From: Acutalibacter sp.
GTDB taxonomy: Bacteria > Bacillota > Clostridia > Oscillospirales > Acutalibacteraceae
Length of the DNA: 64,000 bases
Reading direction: 5' to 3'
Assembly (NCBI GenBank): GCA_020025775.1
Contig: JAHHRN010000003.1
Location: 1 to 64,000, forward strand
Below, piece by piece: positions 1 through 8,420 of this stretch. Each line of letters starts with the position of its first letter. Position 1 is the stretch's first letter. A program made the position numbers and the translations under genes. Under the pieces are notes generated by a model. That model did not search any database. It was not told the DNA's origin and saw nothing but the letters and a program-made list of their open reading frames with translations.

Positions 1-16
1 TTTCGCTTTATTACTC

Positions 17-37
17 ACCACAAGTAAAACTTGTGGT
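17..37. repeat. short perfect inverted repeat
   Basis: A 9-bp perfect inverted repeat (arms 17-25 and 29-37) with a 3-base loop in AT-rich sequence beyond the 3' end of the transglutaminase gene. It could be the terminator of a gene outside the window or a second hairpin after the one at 51-84. No gene is visible in bases 1-97. Confidence 0.4.
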
Positions 38-50
38 TTATTACATAATA

Positions 51-84
51 AAAAGGTCACACCCATTTTTAGGTGTGACCTTTT
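51..84 (-). terminator. intrinsic terminator after the transglutaminase-dockerin gene
   Basis: A perfect 13-bp stem (51-63 with 72-84) with an 8-base loop is flanked by A/T tracts on both sides, so it can terminate in both directions. It lies 14 bases past the stop codon of the minus-strand gene. Confidence 0.85.
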
Positions 85-97
85 CTTTATATTAGAT

Positions 98-1534
98 TTA
101 ATTTTGAAGCATTGCATCCAAAAGCGCTACATCAAAAGCATCTACGACGTTGTCGCGATTCAAATCGGACTGAAGCAGTTCTTTTCGACTGCTCGGTCGA
201 TAATCAAGGTTGGCTATTCTTTGCTTGAGGGTTTCATAATCCGCTAAATCGGGCTGACCGTTCTCATTAAAATCGAATGGAATATATTCCGGCGTTTTGG
301 CTTCTAAATTCAAACAATCACCATAGAGCGACAGCGTGTCTGCATCGTATTGATACAGCACATCGCTAGAAGGTAAATAAGCTTGATTTCCAAAGGCTTT
401 GCCTGTTGTAACACAATAAGAATGATTTTCTCCGGCTTGCACATTGCCTCTGGGAATATTACGCATAAACAAGCCGTTGCCCGGTACATATCTGTTTTGC
501 ATATCGAGTCCGCCCCCGACAGTGCCTGCATCACAGTTAGTCACATCAACAAGATAGCTTTGCCCTGCAATGGTAACCAGGTTCCACATATGCGGACTGC
601 TACCTGGCTGACCGACCATAGACATTAAACCCGATACACAGTAGCAGCTAGGTTCATTATAAGGGAATACCATGTCGCAAAGATATTGAAAGGCTTTGGA
701 ATATCCTTCGCAAACCACACCAGTTTTGGGATCTCCGTCAAAAACATAAATCATCTGCCAAGGGTCATTCGTACCGTTATAATTTTGCTGTATGGCGTCT
801 TGATTGTATTCTGTCATACTGCAAATTATTTCTTTCATTAAATACAGCTTCTGAAATTCATCGCAGGAAAGCATCCGAAGTTCTGCTGCAATCTGCTGTG
901 CATTTTCTTTGGCTGTTTTCGCTCTTGCAATTTTCGAGCCATCTACTTCTTGCACTGCATTCGGCGCCGGATTCCCTTTGACATAAGAAGCATCCACAAG
1001 GAAAGAAAATTCAACAGAAGCGAAATGATCAAAAGTCCCCTGCGGTGTTTGATAATAGCCATAGCGCATGCCATAAAGCGTGCCAAGCTTCATCCAATAA
1101 AACAAATCCGGATGATCATTTAAAAGATAGAGCATGATTTTTTTGAAAGATGCCTGTAATTCTTCAACCGCATTTGCGCCTCGGAATTGATCTAAATATG
1201 CGTCGCCCTCGGATAAAGTGAAAGATGCTACTCCACCGTTTTCTGCAATGTTTCTAAATTTGGCTTGCAGAGTGCTGTAAATGCGTTTTTCTTCTCCGTG
1301 AAGCAATTCACTGCCGTGCACAGCAAAGGTTGAAAAAGACGGTTCTATGCCGTAAAAGAGACGATGTAAATAAAGTTCTTCGCGTTCCTTTTGTGTCATG
1401 TTCTGTTCCGGCGCTGAAAAAAGCTCATAACCACTTTGCCTTACAGGTGCTTCTTCTGCAAAAACAACAGGCTGAAAAACTGCCAGCAGAAAAAGCACAG
1501 TTAAAACTGCAGATATCGTTTTCTTCAAGAACAT
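98..1534 (-). CDS. secreted transglutaminase-like protein with C-terminal dockerin-like domain
   Basis: An exported protein of about 478 residues. A lysine-containing N-terminus and a hydrophobic stretch (about residues 7-27) ending FAEE form a signal peptide. The middle carries a transglutaminase-like (papain-fold) core with a visible triad: Cys276 in VVCEGYSKAF, His316 in SPHMWNLV and Asp331 in YLVDVTN. The last 60 residues hold two EF-hand-like loops, DFNENGQPD and DLNRDNVVD, spaced as in type I dockerins, which bind cohesins in a calcium-dependent way. Family knowledge suggests a cell-surface transglutaminase or cysteine peptidase of unknown substrate. The dockerin suggests attachment to a cohesin-bearing scaffold, but none is encoded here. 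The start is the ATG directly after a GTG, 4-5 bases behind an AGGG ribosome site. It appears monocistronic. The catalytic reaction is not determined by sequence. Confidence 0.8.
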   Translation of the reverse strand: MFLKKTISAVLTVLFLLAVFQPVVFAEEAPVRQSGYELFSAPEQNMTQKEREELYLHRLFYGIEPSFSTFAVHGSELLHGEEKRIYSTLQAKFRNIAENGGVASFTLSEGDAYLDQFRGANAVEELQASFKKIMLYLLNDHPDLFYWMKLGTLYGMRYGYYQTPQGTFDHFASVEFSFLVDASYVKGNPAPNAVQEVDGSKIARAKTAKENAQQIAAELRMLSCDEFQKLYLMKEIICSMTEYNQDAIQQNYNGTNDPWQMIYVFDGDPKTGVVCEGYSKAFQYLCDMVFPYNEPSCYCVSGLMSMVGQPGSSPHMWNLVTIAGQSYLVDVTNCDAGTVGGGLDMQNRYVPGNGLFMRNIPRGNVQAGENHSYCVTTGKAFGNQAYLPSSDVLYQYDADTLSLYGDCLNLEAKTPEYIPFDFNENGQPDLADYETLKQRIANLDYRPSSRKELLQSDLNRDNVVDAFDVALLDAMLQN

Positions 1535-1595
1535 CACGCCCTTTCAAAAATTTCTTATCTTTACTATACTGCATAACACTTATAATTGCAACAAA

Positions 1596-1628
1596 AAAAC
1601 GCTACCGTCTTTTAGACAATAGCGTTTT
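1596..1628 (-). terminator. intrinsic terminator after the DUF3006 gene
   Basis: Inverted repeat (1596-1604 with 1620-1628, extended by partly paired inner bases) just past the DUF3006 stop codon. On the minus strand it is followed by a run of T residues. Confidence 0.8.
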
Positions 1629-1632
1629 GTGT

Positions 1633-1854
1633 TTATTCCCCAAAAAGACTGTTTTGCATCTGAAACAGTTTGTTTTTTCGCTCGGCAGTTTTTATTGCAT
1701 CAACTTCATAGATTCCCGTTTCGGAAAGGCGAAGTACACTTCCCTCTTTCGCATCTTCAGACACTTGATCTTTCGGAACATCTATATAAGTTTTTTCTTC
1801 GGTTTCCAAAATGAAATATCCGCTCTCGATGCGGTCGACCGTAAATGTATTCAT
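1633..1854 (-). CDS. DUF3006 small protein
   Basis: A 73-residue acidic protein opening MNTFTVDRIE, a pattern typical of DUF3006: a short beta-rich domain with 'VDRIE' and 'VP' motifs, of unknown biochemical role. No signal peptide or membrane segment is visible. Its start overlaps the stop of the upstream metallo-hydrolase by 4 bases, so translation is probably coupled. The DUF3006/ComEC-like hydrolase pairing recurs in Firmicutes, which suggests a functional link (inference). It is the last gene of its transcript; a terminator follows directly. Confidence 0.8.
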   Translation of the reverse strand: MNTFTVDRIESGYFILETEEKTYIDVPKDQVSEDAKEGSVLRLSETGIYEVDAIKTAERKNKLFQMQNSLFGE

Positions 1855-2783
1855 GATTCTTTTTCCGTTTCTAAATAAAGTTTATCGCCATCCGTTGCCA
1901 CAACAATATCGCCGTTTACATCCGTTCTTCTATACTCAATTTTACGACTTTCCAACCGTTCCAGTACAGGTTCACTCGGTAAACCGTATTTATTATTTAC
2001 GCCGCAGGAAATCACGGCAAAGCTGGGATGCACGGCATCTAAATATGCTTCGATAGAAGAAGTTTTACTGCCATGGTGTCCTAATTTTAAGACATCCGCG
2101 GTAACGGGCAATCCACTTTCTAAAATATCTTTTTCAGACTGCTTTTCGGCATCGCCCTGAAAGAGAAAAACTCGATTTTTATAAGTAATTCTTGTTACAA
2201 CCGAAGAGTTGTTCATTTCCTTATAGGTGCGGTTCGGGGCTAAAATCTGCATAAATAACGAACCAACCTCATAGGTATTTCCGGGTTTGGCTTCCATGAT
2301 TTTGGGCTTTGCCTCCTGAAGCGCAAGCAACAAATCCTCATATACTTTAGAGGTGGGCATATTTTCTTCCGTGTAACGCGGCATGATGACATTTTTCACC
2401 GGATAATTTCTGAGCACATCATCTGCACTGCCGATATGGTCGGAATGCGCATGCGTTAAAATGAGGTAATCTATTTTTTCGATGTTAAGCTTTTGCAAAT
2501 AAGCGTCAATTTTCGGAAAAGCATCCACGTCGCCTGCATCAATCATGATAACAGCATCCTCTGTTTTCATAATCGAACAATCCGCCTGCCCAACATCTAA
2601 AAAATGCACAGCACAGGGATATTGCTCTACAGAGGCTGCAGCCGTTCCGAATAATTCCTCCCGAGACGGCAACCCGAATTGGGGAAAATATGTTGCCAAA
2701 AGTGTAATCCCTAAGGAGATTGCCAAAATCGCAATAGTAACAATTTGTTTTATTTTCTTTTTTGTAAGTTTGGATTTTGCCAT
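1851..2783 (-). CDS. membrane-anchored ComEC-like metallo-beta-lactamase-fold hydrolase
   Basis: A 310-residue protein with a basic N-terminus and one hydrophobic segment (residues 13-31), giving a signal anchor with an extracellular catalytic domain. The domain begins VHFLDVGQADCS, characteristic of the ComEC C-terminal hydrolase family. It contains the metal-binding HAHSDH motif (His111, His113, Asp115, His116), a later GDAE segment and LGHHGSKTS. Related proteins are metal-dependent nucleases or phosphodiesterases acting outside the cell. ComEC's transmembrane channel domain is absent, so this is the stand-alone hydrolase type rather than the DNA uptake channel. It is followed by, and overlaps, DUF3006. 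The substrate is unknown. Confidence 0.85.
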   Translation of the reverse strand: MAKSKLTKKKIKQIVTIAILAISLGITLLATYFPQFGLPSREELFGTAAASVEQYPCAVHFLDVGQADCSIMKTEDAVIMIDAGDVDAFPKIDAYLQKLNIEKIDYLILTHAHSDHIGSADDVLRNYPVKNVIMPRYTEENMPTSKVYEDLLLALQEAKPKIMEAKPGNTYEVGSLFMQILAPNRTYKEMNNSSVVTRITYKNRVFLFQGDAEKQSEKDILESGLPVTADVLKLGHHGSKTSSIEAYLDAVHPSFAVISCGVNNKYGLPSEPVLERLESRKIEYRRTDVNGDIVVATDGDKLYLETEKES

Positions 2784-2794
2784 GGGTCTATACC

Positions 2795-5398
2795 TTATTC
2801 GTCCATATCATTTGGGTCAAACGGAAGCTCCGCGGGCATTTCTTCCGTCGTTTGCTCTACCGGTTCTTGCACCGGCTCTTCTGCTGAATAGTCTCTGGAA
2901 GCGCCGCCTTGCGCCAGTGCATTCATTTCGTACCATTGCTGTTTGGAAATCAAAACTTTTCTCGGCTTACTGCCTTCGTAAGGCCCAATAATACCGCGTT
3001 CCTCCAGATTATCTATGATACGTGCCGCTCTGGCATAGCCAAGCTTTAATTTGCGCTGTAAAAGCGTTGTAGAGGCCATTTGTGCATCCACAACAAGCTC
3101 AATAGCCTTCGGAATCATTTCGTCGGCTTCAGACTCATCATCCTCACCGCCGTCTGAAGATTTCTTCTTAGCAGGATCTGCCGCAGCTTGACGTTCGATT
3201 TCCTGCATAACCTCATCGTCATATTTGCTCTGCGGAGCTTCTTGCTTAATAAAGTTTACAACATCCTCTACTTCCTTATCCGAGAGGAAACAACCCTGAA
3301 TACGTACAGGCTTTGCAAGGCCGACAGGATAAAAGAGCATATCACCGTTGCCGAGTAATTTTTCAGCACCGGCAGTATCGATAATCGTTCTGGAGTCGAT
3401 TTGAGAGGAAACCTTTAACGAGATACGGCTCGGAATATTCGCTTTAATAAGACCTGTAATAACATCTACAGACGGTCTTTGTGTAGCAATAACCAAGTGC
3501 ATGCCCGCGGCACGCGCCATCTGCGCCAAACGGCAGATAGAATCCTCGACTTCGTGTGGAGAAGCCATCATAAGGTCAGAAAGCTCATCGATAAAAATAA
3601 CAATCTGCGGCATTTTCTTTTGACCGATGCTTTCACAAATGCTGTTATAGCCCTTAATATCGCGAACATTATTGTCCGAAAACATCTTATAGCGTGTAAG
3701 CATTTCTGTAACTGCCCAAGCAAGTGCACCGGAAGCTTTTCTCGGGTCGGAAACAACCGGAACAATCAAGTGCGGAATGCCATTATATACGGTGAATTCA
3801 ACCTGTTTCGGGTCAATCATTAAAAGTTTAACTTCATCGGGAGAAGCGTTATAAAGGATGCTGACAATCATAGCATTCAGGCAAACAGATTTACCGGAAC
3901 CTGTTGTACCTGCAACCAAAAGGTGCGGCATTTTGGCAAGGTCGGTATAAGTACAGTTACCTGTAATGTCCTTACCTAAGGCAACATTCAGTCTGGATTT
4001 TGCGTTCTTATACTGGTCTGTATCCACCATTTCACGGAAGGTAACCACTGAACGGTTTTTATTCGGTACTTCAACACCAACAGCTGCTTTATTCGGAATC
4101 GGCGCTTCAATACGAATACCACCTGCCGCAAGATTCAAAGCAATGTCATCGGTTAAATTTGTGATACGGCTGATTTTAACGCCGGCAGCCGGCTGAATTT
4201 CATAACGTGTAACCGAAGGACCTCTGCAAATATCCACAATACGGGTTTCAACGCCGAAGCTTTTCAGGGTATCTACAAGCTTTGTAGCGTTCGTTTTCAG
4301 CTCATCTTCATATTTGGTATTCTTTTGATTTGTAGGTGCAACAAGACAGGAAAGCGGCGGTTTTTCATAAACAGCCTGTACATCCTCTTCAGATGCATTT
4401 TCCGCTTTAGATAAAAGCTCTTCTGCTGGTTTTGCAGTTGCCGTTAAAGGAACAATCGGCACAGGAATAACCTTTTTAGATTCTGCTTCGGCTGTCTTGG
4501 CTTCTGCTTCGTCCTGTGCGTGCATCTTTTTAATAATATCATCCAAAAGGACAGGCTTTTGCGGTGCGGCAGGTTCTTCTTCCTGCGCCTCTTCTACTGC
4601 ATCGAATTGACGATTCAGAGCCTTTTTCTTATCCTTGGGCAGATCGGAAAGTTCTTCGAGCGGCTTAGCGTCCACAATCGGTTCCGGACCTAAATCTACA
4701 TCCACATTGAAGTTTTTCTCGTTTTCTTTTATGAGTTCTTCACGATTGGCAAGCTGTTCTAATTTTTCTTCACGATATTCGTTCACCTTTTGTACGGGCT
4801 TCTCGATGCCTTTTAAAAGACGATGAAGGGTTGTCCCTGTCATCAGCATAATGCACAGGAAGGTCAAGATAATAACCACAGCTATAGCTGCTGCTTTTGC
4901 ACTGCCGGTAGCTAAAAGAATCAACCCGCCGAAGAATGCACCAACAGCACCGCTGCCTAAGAACGAGCCGTCTATACGAAATACATTATAAGCATCCGCT
5001 AAATCCGCAAAGAAATTTACTTCACCGGAGAAGCCGAAAATATGTATCATACTGCCAATCAGCACAATCAGCAATAAGGCTTCCCCAACCTTAAAGCCGA
5101 CCTTAGATGTGCTTTTGTCAAGCGTTGTCATAATGGCAACATAAATTAAAATAATCGGAATTACAAAAGCGCAGAAGCCAAAGAGTCCGAATAAAACATT
5201 ACGGAAGAAACCCCAAATTCCGCCGCCACTGATAAAGGCTAAGCAAACACAGAACAGTGCGATTGCAAAAAGAATTACAGCTGCAATTTGTTTTTGCGCC
5301 GCAGATTGCTCCGCCGTTTTTTTCGGTACAGTATTTTTCTTGGGCTTTTGCGTTGCCCCTTTAGATTTTGATGTTTTCTTTTTCGATGTTCCTGCCAT
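2795..5398 (-). CDS. spoIIIE: FtsK/SpoIIIE-family DNA translocase
   Basis: An 867-residue DNA translocase. The lysine-rich N-terminus is followed by about four membrane segments (roughly 38-58, 66-91, 106-125, 150-188). A long charged linker with coiled-coil-like Glu/Lys content comes next, then the RecA-like motor with Walker A GTTGSGKS (residues about 495-502) and Walker B VIFIDELSDL. A winged-helix gamma domain (about 760-820, LLQRKLKLGYARAARI) reads KOPS/SRS-type polarity sequences in this family. It pumps chromosomal DNA through the division or sporulation septum. It lies immediately downstream of tepA, the same neighbourhood as spoIIIE in Bacillus. Only one FtsK-type protein is visible here, so it could serve vegetative division, sporulation or both. 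Confidence 0.95.
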   Translation of the reverse strand: MAGTSKKKTSKSKGATQKPKKNTVPKKTAEQSAAQKQIAAVILFAIALFCVCLAFISGGGIWGFFRNVLFGLFGFCAFVIPIILIYVAIMTTLDKSTSKVGFKVGEALLLIVLIGSMIHIFGFSGEVNFFADLADAYNVFRIDGSFLGSGAVGAFFGGLILLATGSAKAAAIAVVIILTFLCIMLMTGTTLHRLLKGIEKPVQKVNEYREEKLEQLANREELIKENEKNFNVDVDLGPEPIVDAKPLEELSDLPKDKKKALNRQFDAVEEAQEEEPAAPQKPVLLDDIIKKMHAQDEAEAKTAEAESKKVIPVPIVPLTATAKPAEELLSKAENASEEDVQAVYEKPPLSCLVAPTNQKNTKYEDELKTNATKLVDTLKSFGVETRIVDICRGPSVTRYEIQPAAGVKISRITNLTDDIALNLAAGGIRIEAPIPNKAAVGVEVPNKNRSVVTFREMVDTDQYKNAKSRLNVALGKDITGNCTYTDLAKMPHLLVAGTTGSGKSVCLNAMIVSILYNASPDEVKLLMIDPKQVEFTVYNGIPHLIVPVVSDPRKASGALAWAVTEMLTRYKMFSDNNVRDIKGYNSICESIGQKKMPQIVIFIDELSDLMMASPHEVEDSICRLAQMARAAGMHLVIATQRPSVDVITGLIKANIPSRISLKVSSQIDSRTIIDTAGAEKLLGNGDMLFYPVGLAKPVRIQGCFLSDKEVEDVVNFIKQEAPQSKYDDEVMQEIERQAAADPAKKKSSDGGEDDESEADEMIPKAIELVVDAQMASTTLLQRKLKLGYARAARIIDNLEERGIIGPYEGSKPRKVLISKQQWYEMNALAQGGASRDYSAEEPVQEPVEQTTEEMPAELPFDPNDMDE

Positions 5399-5426
5399 CT
5401 AAACTTCCTCCCGGTTTCTCTTATCC

Positions 5427-6191
5427 TTACGAATTCTGCTGTATATCCGTACCTTTTTCCTGAATCATTGTATAAAGTGCATTTAAAGCATCGGAAAGGC
5501 CGCCTAAGTGATTGATAATGCCAACCTCCACAGCCTGTTTGCCATCCAAAACTGTGCCCACATCAGTTGCGAGTTCCCCTGTTGCAAGCATATATTTTTT
5601 AAAAATCTCTTCCTGCATATCGGAATTACGGCAAACAAAATCCACAATGCGCTGTTGCATTTTCTCAAAATAAGACAGTGTCTGCGGCACACCTAAAAAA
5701 AGACCGTTCATACGCACCGGATGAATCGTCATCGTGGCAGACGGTACAATAAAAGACTGCTTTGCAGAAACCGCAAGCGGCACACCGATAGAATGACCGC
5801 CGCCCAGCACCAAAGAAACTGTAGGTTTTTTCATGCCACTGATCAGTTCTGCAATCGCAAGACCGGCTTCAATATCGCCGCCTACTGTATTTAAGATGAT
5901 AATCAAGCCGTCGATTTCGTCGCTTTCTTCAATCGCTACCAACTGCGGTATCACGTGCTCATATTTTGTGGTTTTATTTTGACTCGGTAAAATGTAATGC
6001 CCTTCGATTTGACCGATAATGGTTAAGCAATGAATCAAATGCCCGTTTTTTTCGATTGTAATCGAACCGGTTTCCACAATGCGCTGAACTTCTGTATCTT
6101 CTTCGTATTCCGTCTCAGCATCACCGGGAATTTCATTTGCATTCTTATAAAAGCATGTATCAAAAAGAGATTTTTTGTGCTTCATTTGCAT
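5427..6191 (-). CDS. tepA: ClpP-class serine protease TepA-like
   Basis: A 254-residue cytoplasmic protein with the ClpP/crotonase fold. A Gly-rich stretch ([10 protein letters not shown]) precedes the nucleophile in GGGHSIG (Ser134), and His157 sits in TIHPV. These resemble the serine and histidine of the ClpP triad. Length and motifs match TepA/YmfB, reported as a translocation-enhancing or germination-related protease in Bacillus. A variable, polar N-terminus of about 40 residues precedes the core. The ATG is chosen because GGAGG lies 7 bases upstream. It is encoded 28 bases ahead of spoIIIE and has its own promoter upstream. Confidence 0.88.
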   Translation of the reverse strand: MQMKHKKSLFDTCFYKNANEIPGDAETEYEEDTEVQRIVETGSITIEKNGHLIHCLTIIGQIEGHYILPSQNKTTKYEHVIPQLVAIEESDEIDGLIIILNTVGGDIEAGLAIAELISGMKKPTVSLVLGGGHSIGVPLAVSAKQSFIVPSATMTIHPVRMNGLFLGVPQTLSYFEKMQQRIVDFVCRNSDMQEEIFKKYMLATGELATDVGTVLDGKQAVEVGIINHLGGLSDALNALYTMIQEKGTDIQQNS

Positions 6192-6255
6192 CTTATTGCC
6201 TCCGTTGTTTTCTTTTAGTATGCTATGAAAACACCGGATTTATAAGTTACAGTAT

Positions 6256-6284
6256 ATTGTACCATAAACTCGTAAAATTGGCAA
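6256..6284 (-). promoter_or_regulatory. sigma-A-type promoter for tepA-spoIIIE
   Basis: On the minus strand, -35 TTGCCA (6279-6284) and -10 TACAAT (6256-6261) are separated by 17 bases, about 65 bases upstream of the tepA start. Confidence 0.7.
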
Positions 6285-6329
6285 TTCAAAAGAAAAGATA
6301 AAAAATTTTAAAAAAATTCAAAAAAAGAC

Positions 6330-6358
6330 TTGATTTTTTCTAGATTATCTTATATAAT
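6330..6358 (+). promoter_or_regulatory. sigma-A-type promoter for tRNA-Ser
   Basis: TTGATT (6330-6335), a 17-base spacer, then a perfect TATAAT (6353-6358), ending 16 bases before the mature tRNA 5' end. Confidence 0.8.
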
Positions 6359-6374
6359 ATTGATCGTCCCTTTT

Positions 6375-6466
6375 GGAGAGTTGTCCGAGCTGGTCGAAGG
6401 AGCACGACTGGAAATCGTGTAACCGCCTAAAACGGTTCGAGGGTTCGAATCCCTTGCTCTCCGCCA
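6375..6466 (+). tRNA. tRNA-Ser (anticodon GGA)
   Basis: A 92-base class II tRNA. The 7-bp acceptor stem (6375-6381 with 6456-6462) has one G-U pair. It carries the anticodon arm CACGACTGGAAATCGTG with anticodon GGA (reads UCC/UCU), a long variable arm typical of serine tRNAs, the T loop TTCGAAT, a G discriminator base and an encoded CCA. Confidence 0.97.
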
Positions 6467-6468
6467 TA

Positions 6469-6506
6469 AAAAAGCACTTAAGTTTCTAACTTAGGTGCTT
6501 TTCTTT
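6469..6506 (+). terminator. intrinsic terminator of tRNA-Ser
   Basis: A hairpin with AAAAGCAC/GTGCTTTT outer arms and an inner TAAGT/ACTTA pairing, followed by TTCTTTTTTA. It starts directly after the encoded CCA. A nearly identical copy lies at about 6655-6698. Confidence 0.85.
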
Positions 6507-6540
6507 TTTATCATTGCAAGGGATTCGAAAGCCTGTTTAG

Positions 6541-6563
6541 AAAACAGTCCAGTGGACTGTTTT
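6541..6563. repeat. perfect 11+1+11 palindrome between the tRNA-Ser 3' copies
   Basis: Arms AAAACAGTCCA and TGGACTGTTTT flank a single central G. There is no T-run long enough to make it an obvious terminator in its setting. Position and symmetry suggest a dispersed palindromic repeat unit associated with the tRNA 3' end. Confidence 0.75.
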
Positions 6564-6724
6564 TAAGGCGTCGCGTTTTACTGTCTCTTCCCGTTTATGA
6601 ATTGTACGGTTCGAGAGGTTTATTTAATTTCAGATGCCACCCTTGCTCTCCGCCATAAAAAGCACTTAAGTTTCTAACTTAGGTGCTTTTCTTTTTTACT
6701 ATAACTAATTTCCTATATAAATAA

Positions 6725-6763
6725 AAAATCCCGAAGAAGCTTTTTCACTTCTTCGGGATTTTG
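6725..6763 (-). terminator. intrinsic terminator after the NSS transporter gene
   Basis: Stem of about 15 bp (AAAATCCCGAAGAAG with its complement) and a short loop, ending 10 bases past the transporter stop codon, with an A/T-rich flank on the minus strand. Confidence 0.85.
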
Positions 6764-6772
6764 TTTTATCTG

Positions 6773-8146
6773 TTAGATTTCGATTAAACCGATTGCATTT
6801 GCAATAGAGCTAAGCAAAACGACAATCAAGCATACAGGAATAATGTATTTAATTAAAACATCGTACATCTTCTTAAGTCTGAATTTAGAAGACAGAGAAA
6901 CTTCTTCCTCGATTTTCTTTGTGCCAACCACTTTGATAATCAAGAAGCAGGTCGCCGCTGCACCGATCGGCATCATAATAGAATTGGTAAGGAAGTCGAA
7001 AATGTCTAAGATGCTACCGATATGCGGAAGATGAATCATATCTAAAACGCCAAAGCCAAGTGCAGATAAAGTACCAAGTGCAATTGTGATAACACCCATT
7101 AAAATAGAACTCTTTGTACGGCTCAAATGAAGCTCATCTTCAAAAGTGGAAACACTGGTTTCAACCAAAGAAATAGAGCTTGTGAGCGCGGCAAAAAGCA
7201 CAAGAATGAAGAACAGCATACCACCGATTGTACCAAAGCCAAGGCTGTCAAACACTTTGGGAAGTGTAATAAACATAAGTGCAGGGCCAGCGTTTAAAGC
7301 TTCCGGAGTGCCGCCTGCAAAGGCAAATACTGCCGGAATAATCATAAGGCTGGAAAGAATAGCAATCGCTGTATCGAAAGCAATAACCTGATTTGTAGAA
7401 TTTTCAATATCTACATCTTTCTTAAGATAAGAACCATAGGTGTAAAGAATACCCATACCGATAGAAAGAGAATAGAAAACCTGTCCCATTGCCGAAACAA
7501 CAGTCATAATTGAGAAGTTCTTGAAGTTCGGAACAAGCATATATTTCACGCCTTCTAAAGCGCCCGGACGTGTCATAGAATAACCGGCAATTAAGATTGC
7601 AATCACTACCAAAAGCGGCATAACAACCTTAGAAACACGTTCTACGCCCTTGGTAACGCCTGTAAAGACTACAAACAATGTAACAACGGCAAAAACAATA
7701 AACCAAAGCTCTACACTGCCTGAATTCGCAATAAAGTTACCGAAATAAGCATCGTCTGCCAGTTCGTGAACACTGCCCTTGCAATATTCCACAAAATATT
7801 TGAGCACCCAACCGCCGATTACGCAATAGTAAGGCGCAATCAACATAGGAACAACTGCGTTAATCCAACCGCTGGCCTTAGAGATAGGCTTTTTGCTAAA
7901 GGAGCTAAACGCACCTACCGGGCTTTTACGAGTCATACGACCCAAAGCAGATTCCGAGACAATCAAGGTATAACCGATTGTCACAGATAAAACTAAATAT
8001 AGAAGTAAAAATATACCTCCGCCGTATTTTGCTGCTAAGTACGGAAAACGCCAAATGTTGCCAAGTCCGACCGCTGAGCCGGCTGCTGCCATAACGTAAC
8101 CAAACTTACCAGAGAATGAGCTTCTTTCTGAAGCTTCTTTTTTCAT
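6773..8146 (-). CDS. sodium-dependent transporter of the NSS/SNF family
   Basis: A 457-residue polytopic membrane protein with about 11-12 predicted transmembrane helices. The N-terminal signature FGYVMAAAGSAVGLGNIWRF is diagnostic for the neurotransmitter:sodium symporter family (LeuT/MhsT type), and the unwound TM1 region binds Na+ and substrate. Bacterial members import amino acids. The substrate cannot be read from the sequence. The gene is monocistronic, divergent from nadE across a 274-base intergenic region, with its own terminator. A RBS (GGAGGCGAGG) lies just upstream of the ATG. Confidence 0.92.
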   Translation of the reverse strand: MKKEASERSSFSGKFGYVMAAAGSAVGLGNIWRFPYLAAKYGGGIFLLLYLVLSVTIGYTLIVSESALGRMTRKSPVGAFSSFSKKPISKASGWINAVVPMLIAPYYCVIGGWVLKYFVEYCKGSVHELADDAYFGNFIANSGSVELWFIVFAVVTLFVVFTGVTKGVERVSKVVMPLLVVIAILIAGYSMTRPGALEGVKYMLVPNFKNFSIMTVVSAMGQVFYSLSIGMGILYTYGSYLKKDVDIENSTNQVIAFDTAIAILSSLMIIPAVFAFAGGTPEALNAGPALMFITLPKVFDSLGFGTIGGMLFFILVLFAALTSSISLVETSVSTFEDELHLSRTKSSILMGVITIALGTLSALGFGVLDMIHLPHIGSILDIFDFLTNSIMMPIGAAATCFLIIKVVGTKKIEEEVSLSSKFRLKKMYDVLIKYIIPVCLIVVLLSSIANAIGLIEI

Positions 8147-8181
8147 TATACCTCGCCTCCAGTATTTAAATAGTCTTATAT

Positions 8182-8211
8182 ATCATATCACTTCACGGCT
8201 TATGTATCAAA
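8182..8211 (-). promoter_or_regulatory. candidate promoter for the NSS transporter
   Basis: TTTGAT (8206-8211) and TATGAT (8182-8187) with an 18-base spacer on the minus strand, about 36 bases from the start codon. Both boxes are imperfect. Confidence 0.4.
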
Positions 8212-8354
8212 CTTTTTCTCTCTATTTTGTGTATTTTCCACAATTTAAATAACTATTTCTACAGTCTCGGAACTTTTTTTCGATAAAACAGCAAAAATCG
8301 TCAAGATAAACAATTCAAGCAGAACGGGAATTTTCATTTTATCCTGTATTTTTC

Positions 8355-8383
8355 TTGCGAAACGGGTTCGTTTCTTATATAAT
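8355..8383 (+). promoter_or_regulatory. sigma-A-type promoter for nadE
   Basis: TTGCGA (8355-8360), a 17-base spacer and TATAAT (8378-8383), 37 bases before the ATG. An AGGAG ribosome site follows about 8 bases ahead of the start. Confidence 0.7.
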
Positions 8384-8420
8384 AAAGAAATAAGATTATA
8401 TAAAGACAGGAGTCTTATCC

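Larger units (their letters stand above)
6451..6698. repeat. duplicated tRNA-Ser 3' end plus terminator (direct repeat pair)
   Basis: Bases 6451-6507 (last 16 bases of the tRNA plus its terminator) recur at 6640-6698 with a one-base difference in an A run. Ahead of the second copy, the T-arm start ACGGTTCGAG is recognisable near 6606 but the rest of the T arm is lost. The second unit is therefore a broken tRNA 3' half, not a functional tRNA. Between the copies lie an inverted fragment of the T arm (6516-6529) and the palindrome at 6541-6563. No ORF is present in 6467-6772. Confidence 0.85.

Noticed and set aside
6375..6698. Integrated mobile element or prophage at tRNA-Ser
   Set aside because: There is a repeated tRNA tail but only about 190 bases between copies and no integrase or cargo gene, so only a possible scar is claimed.
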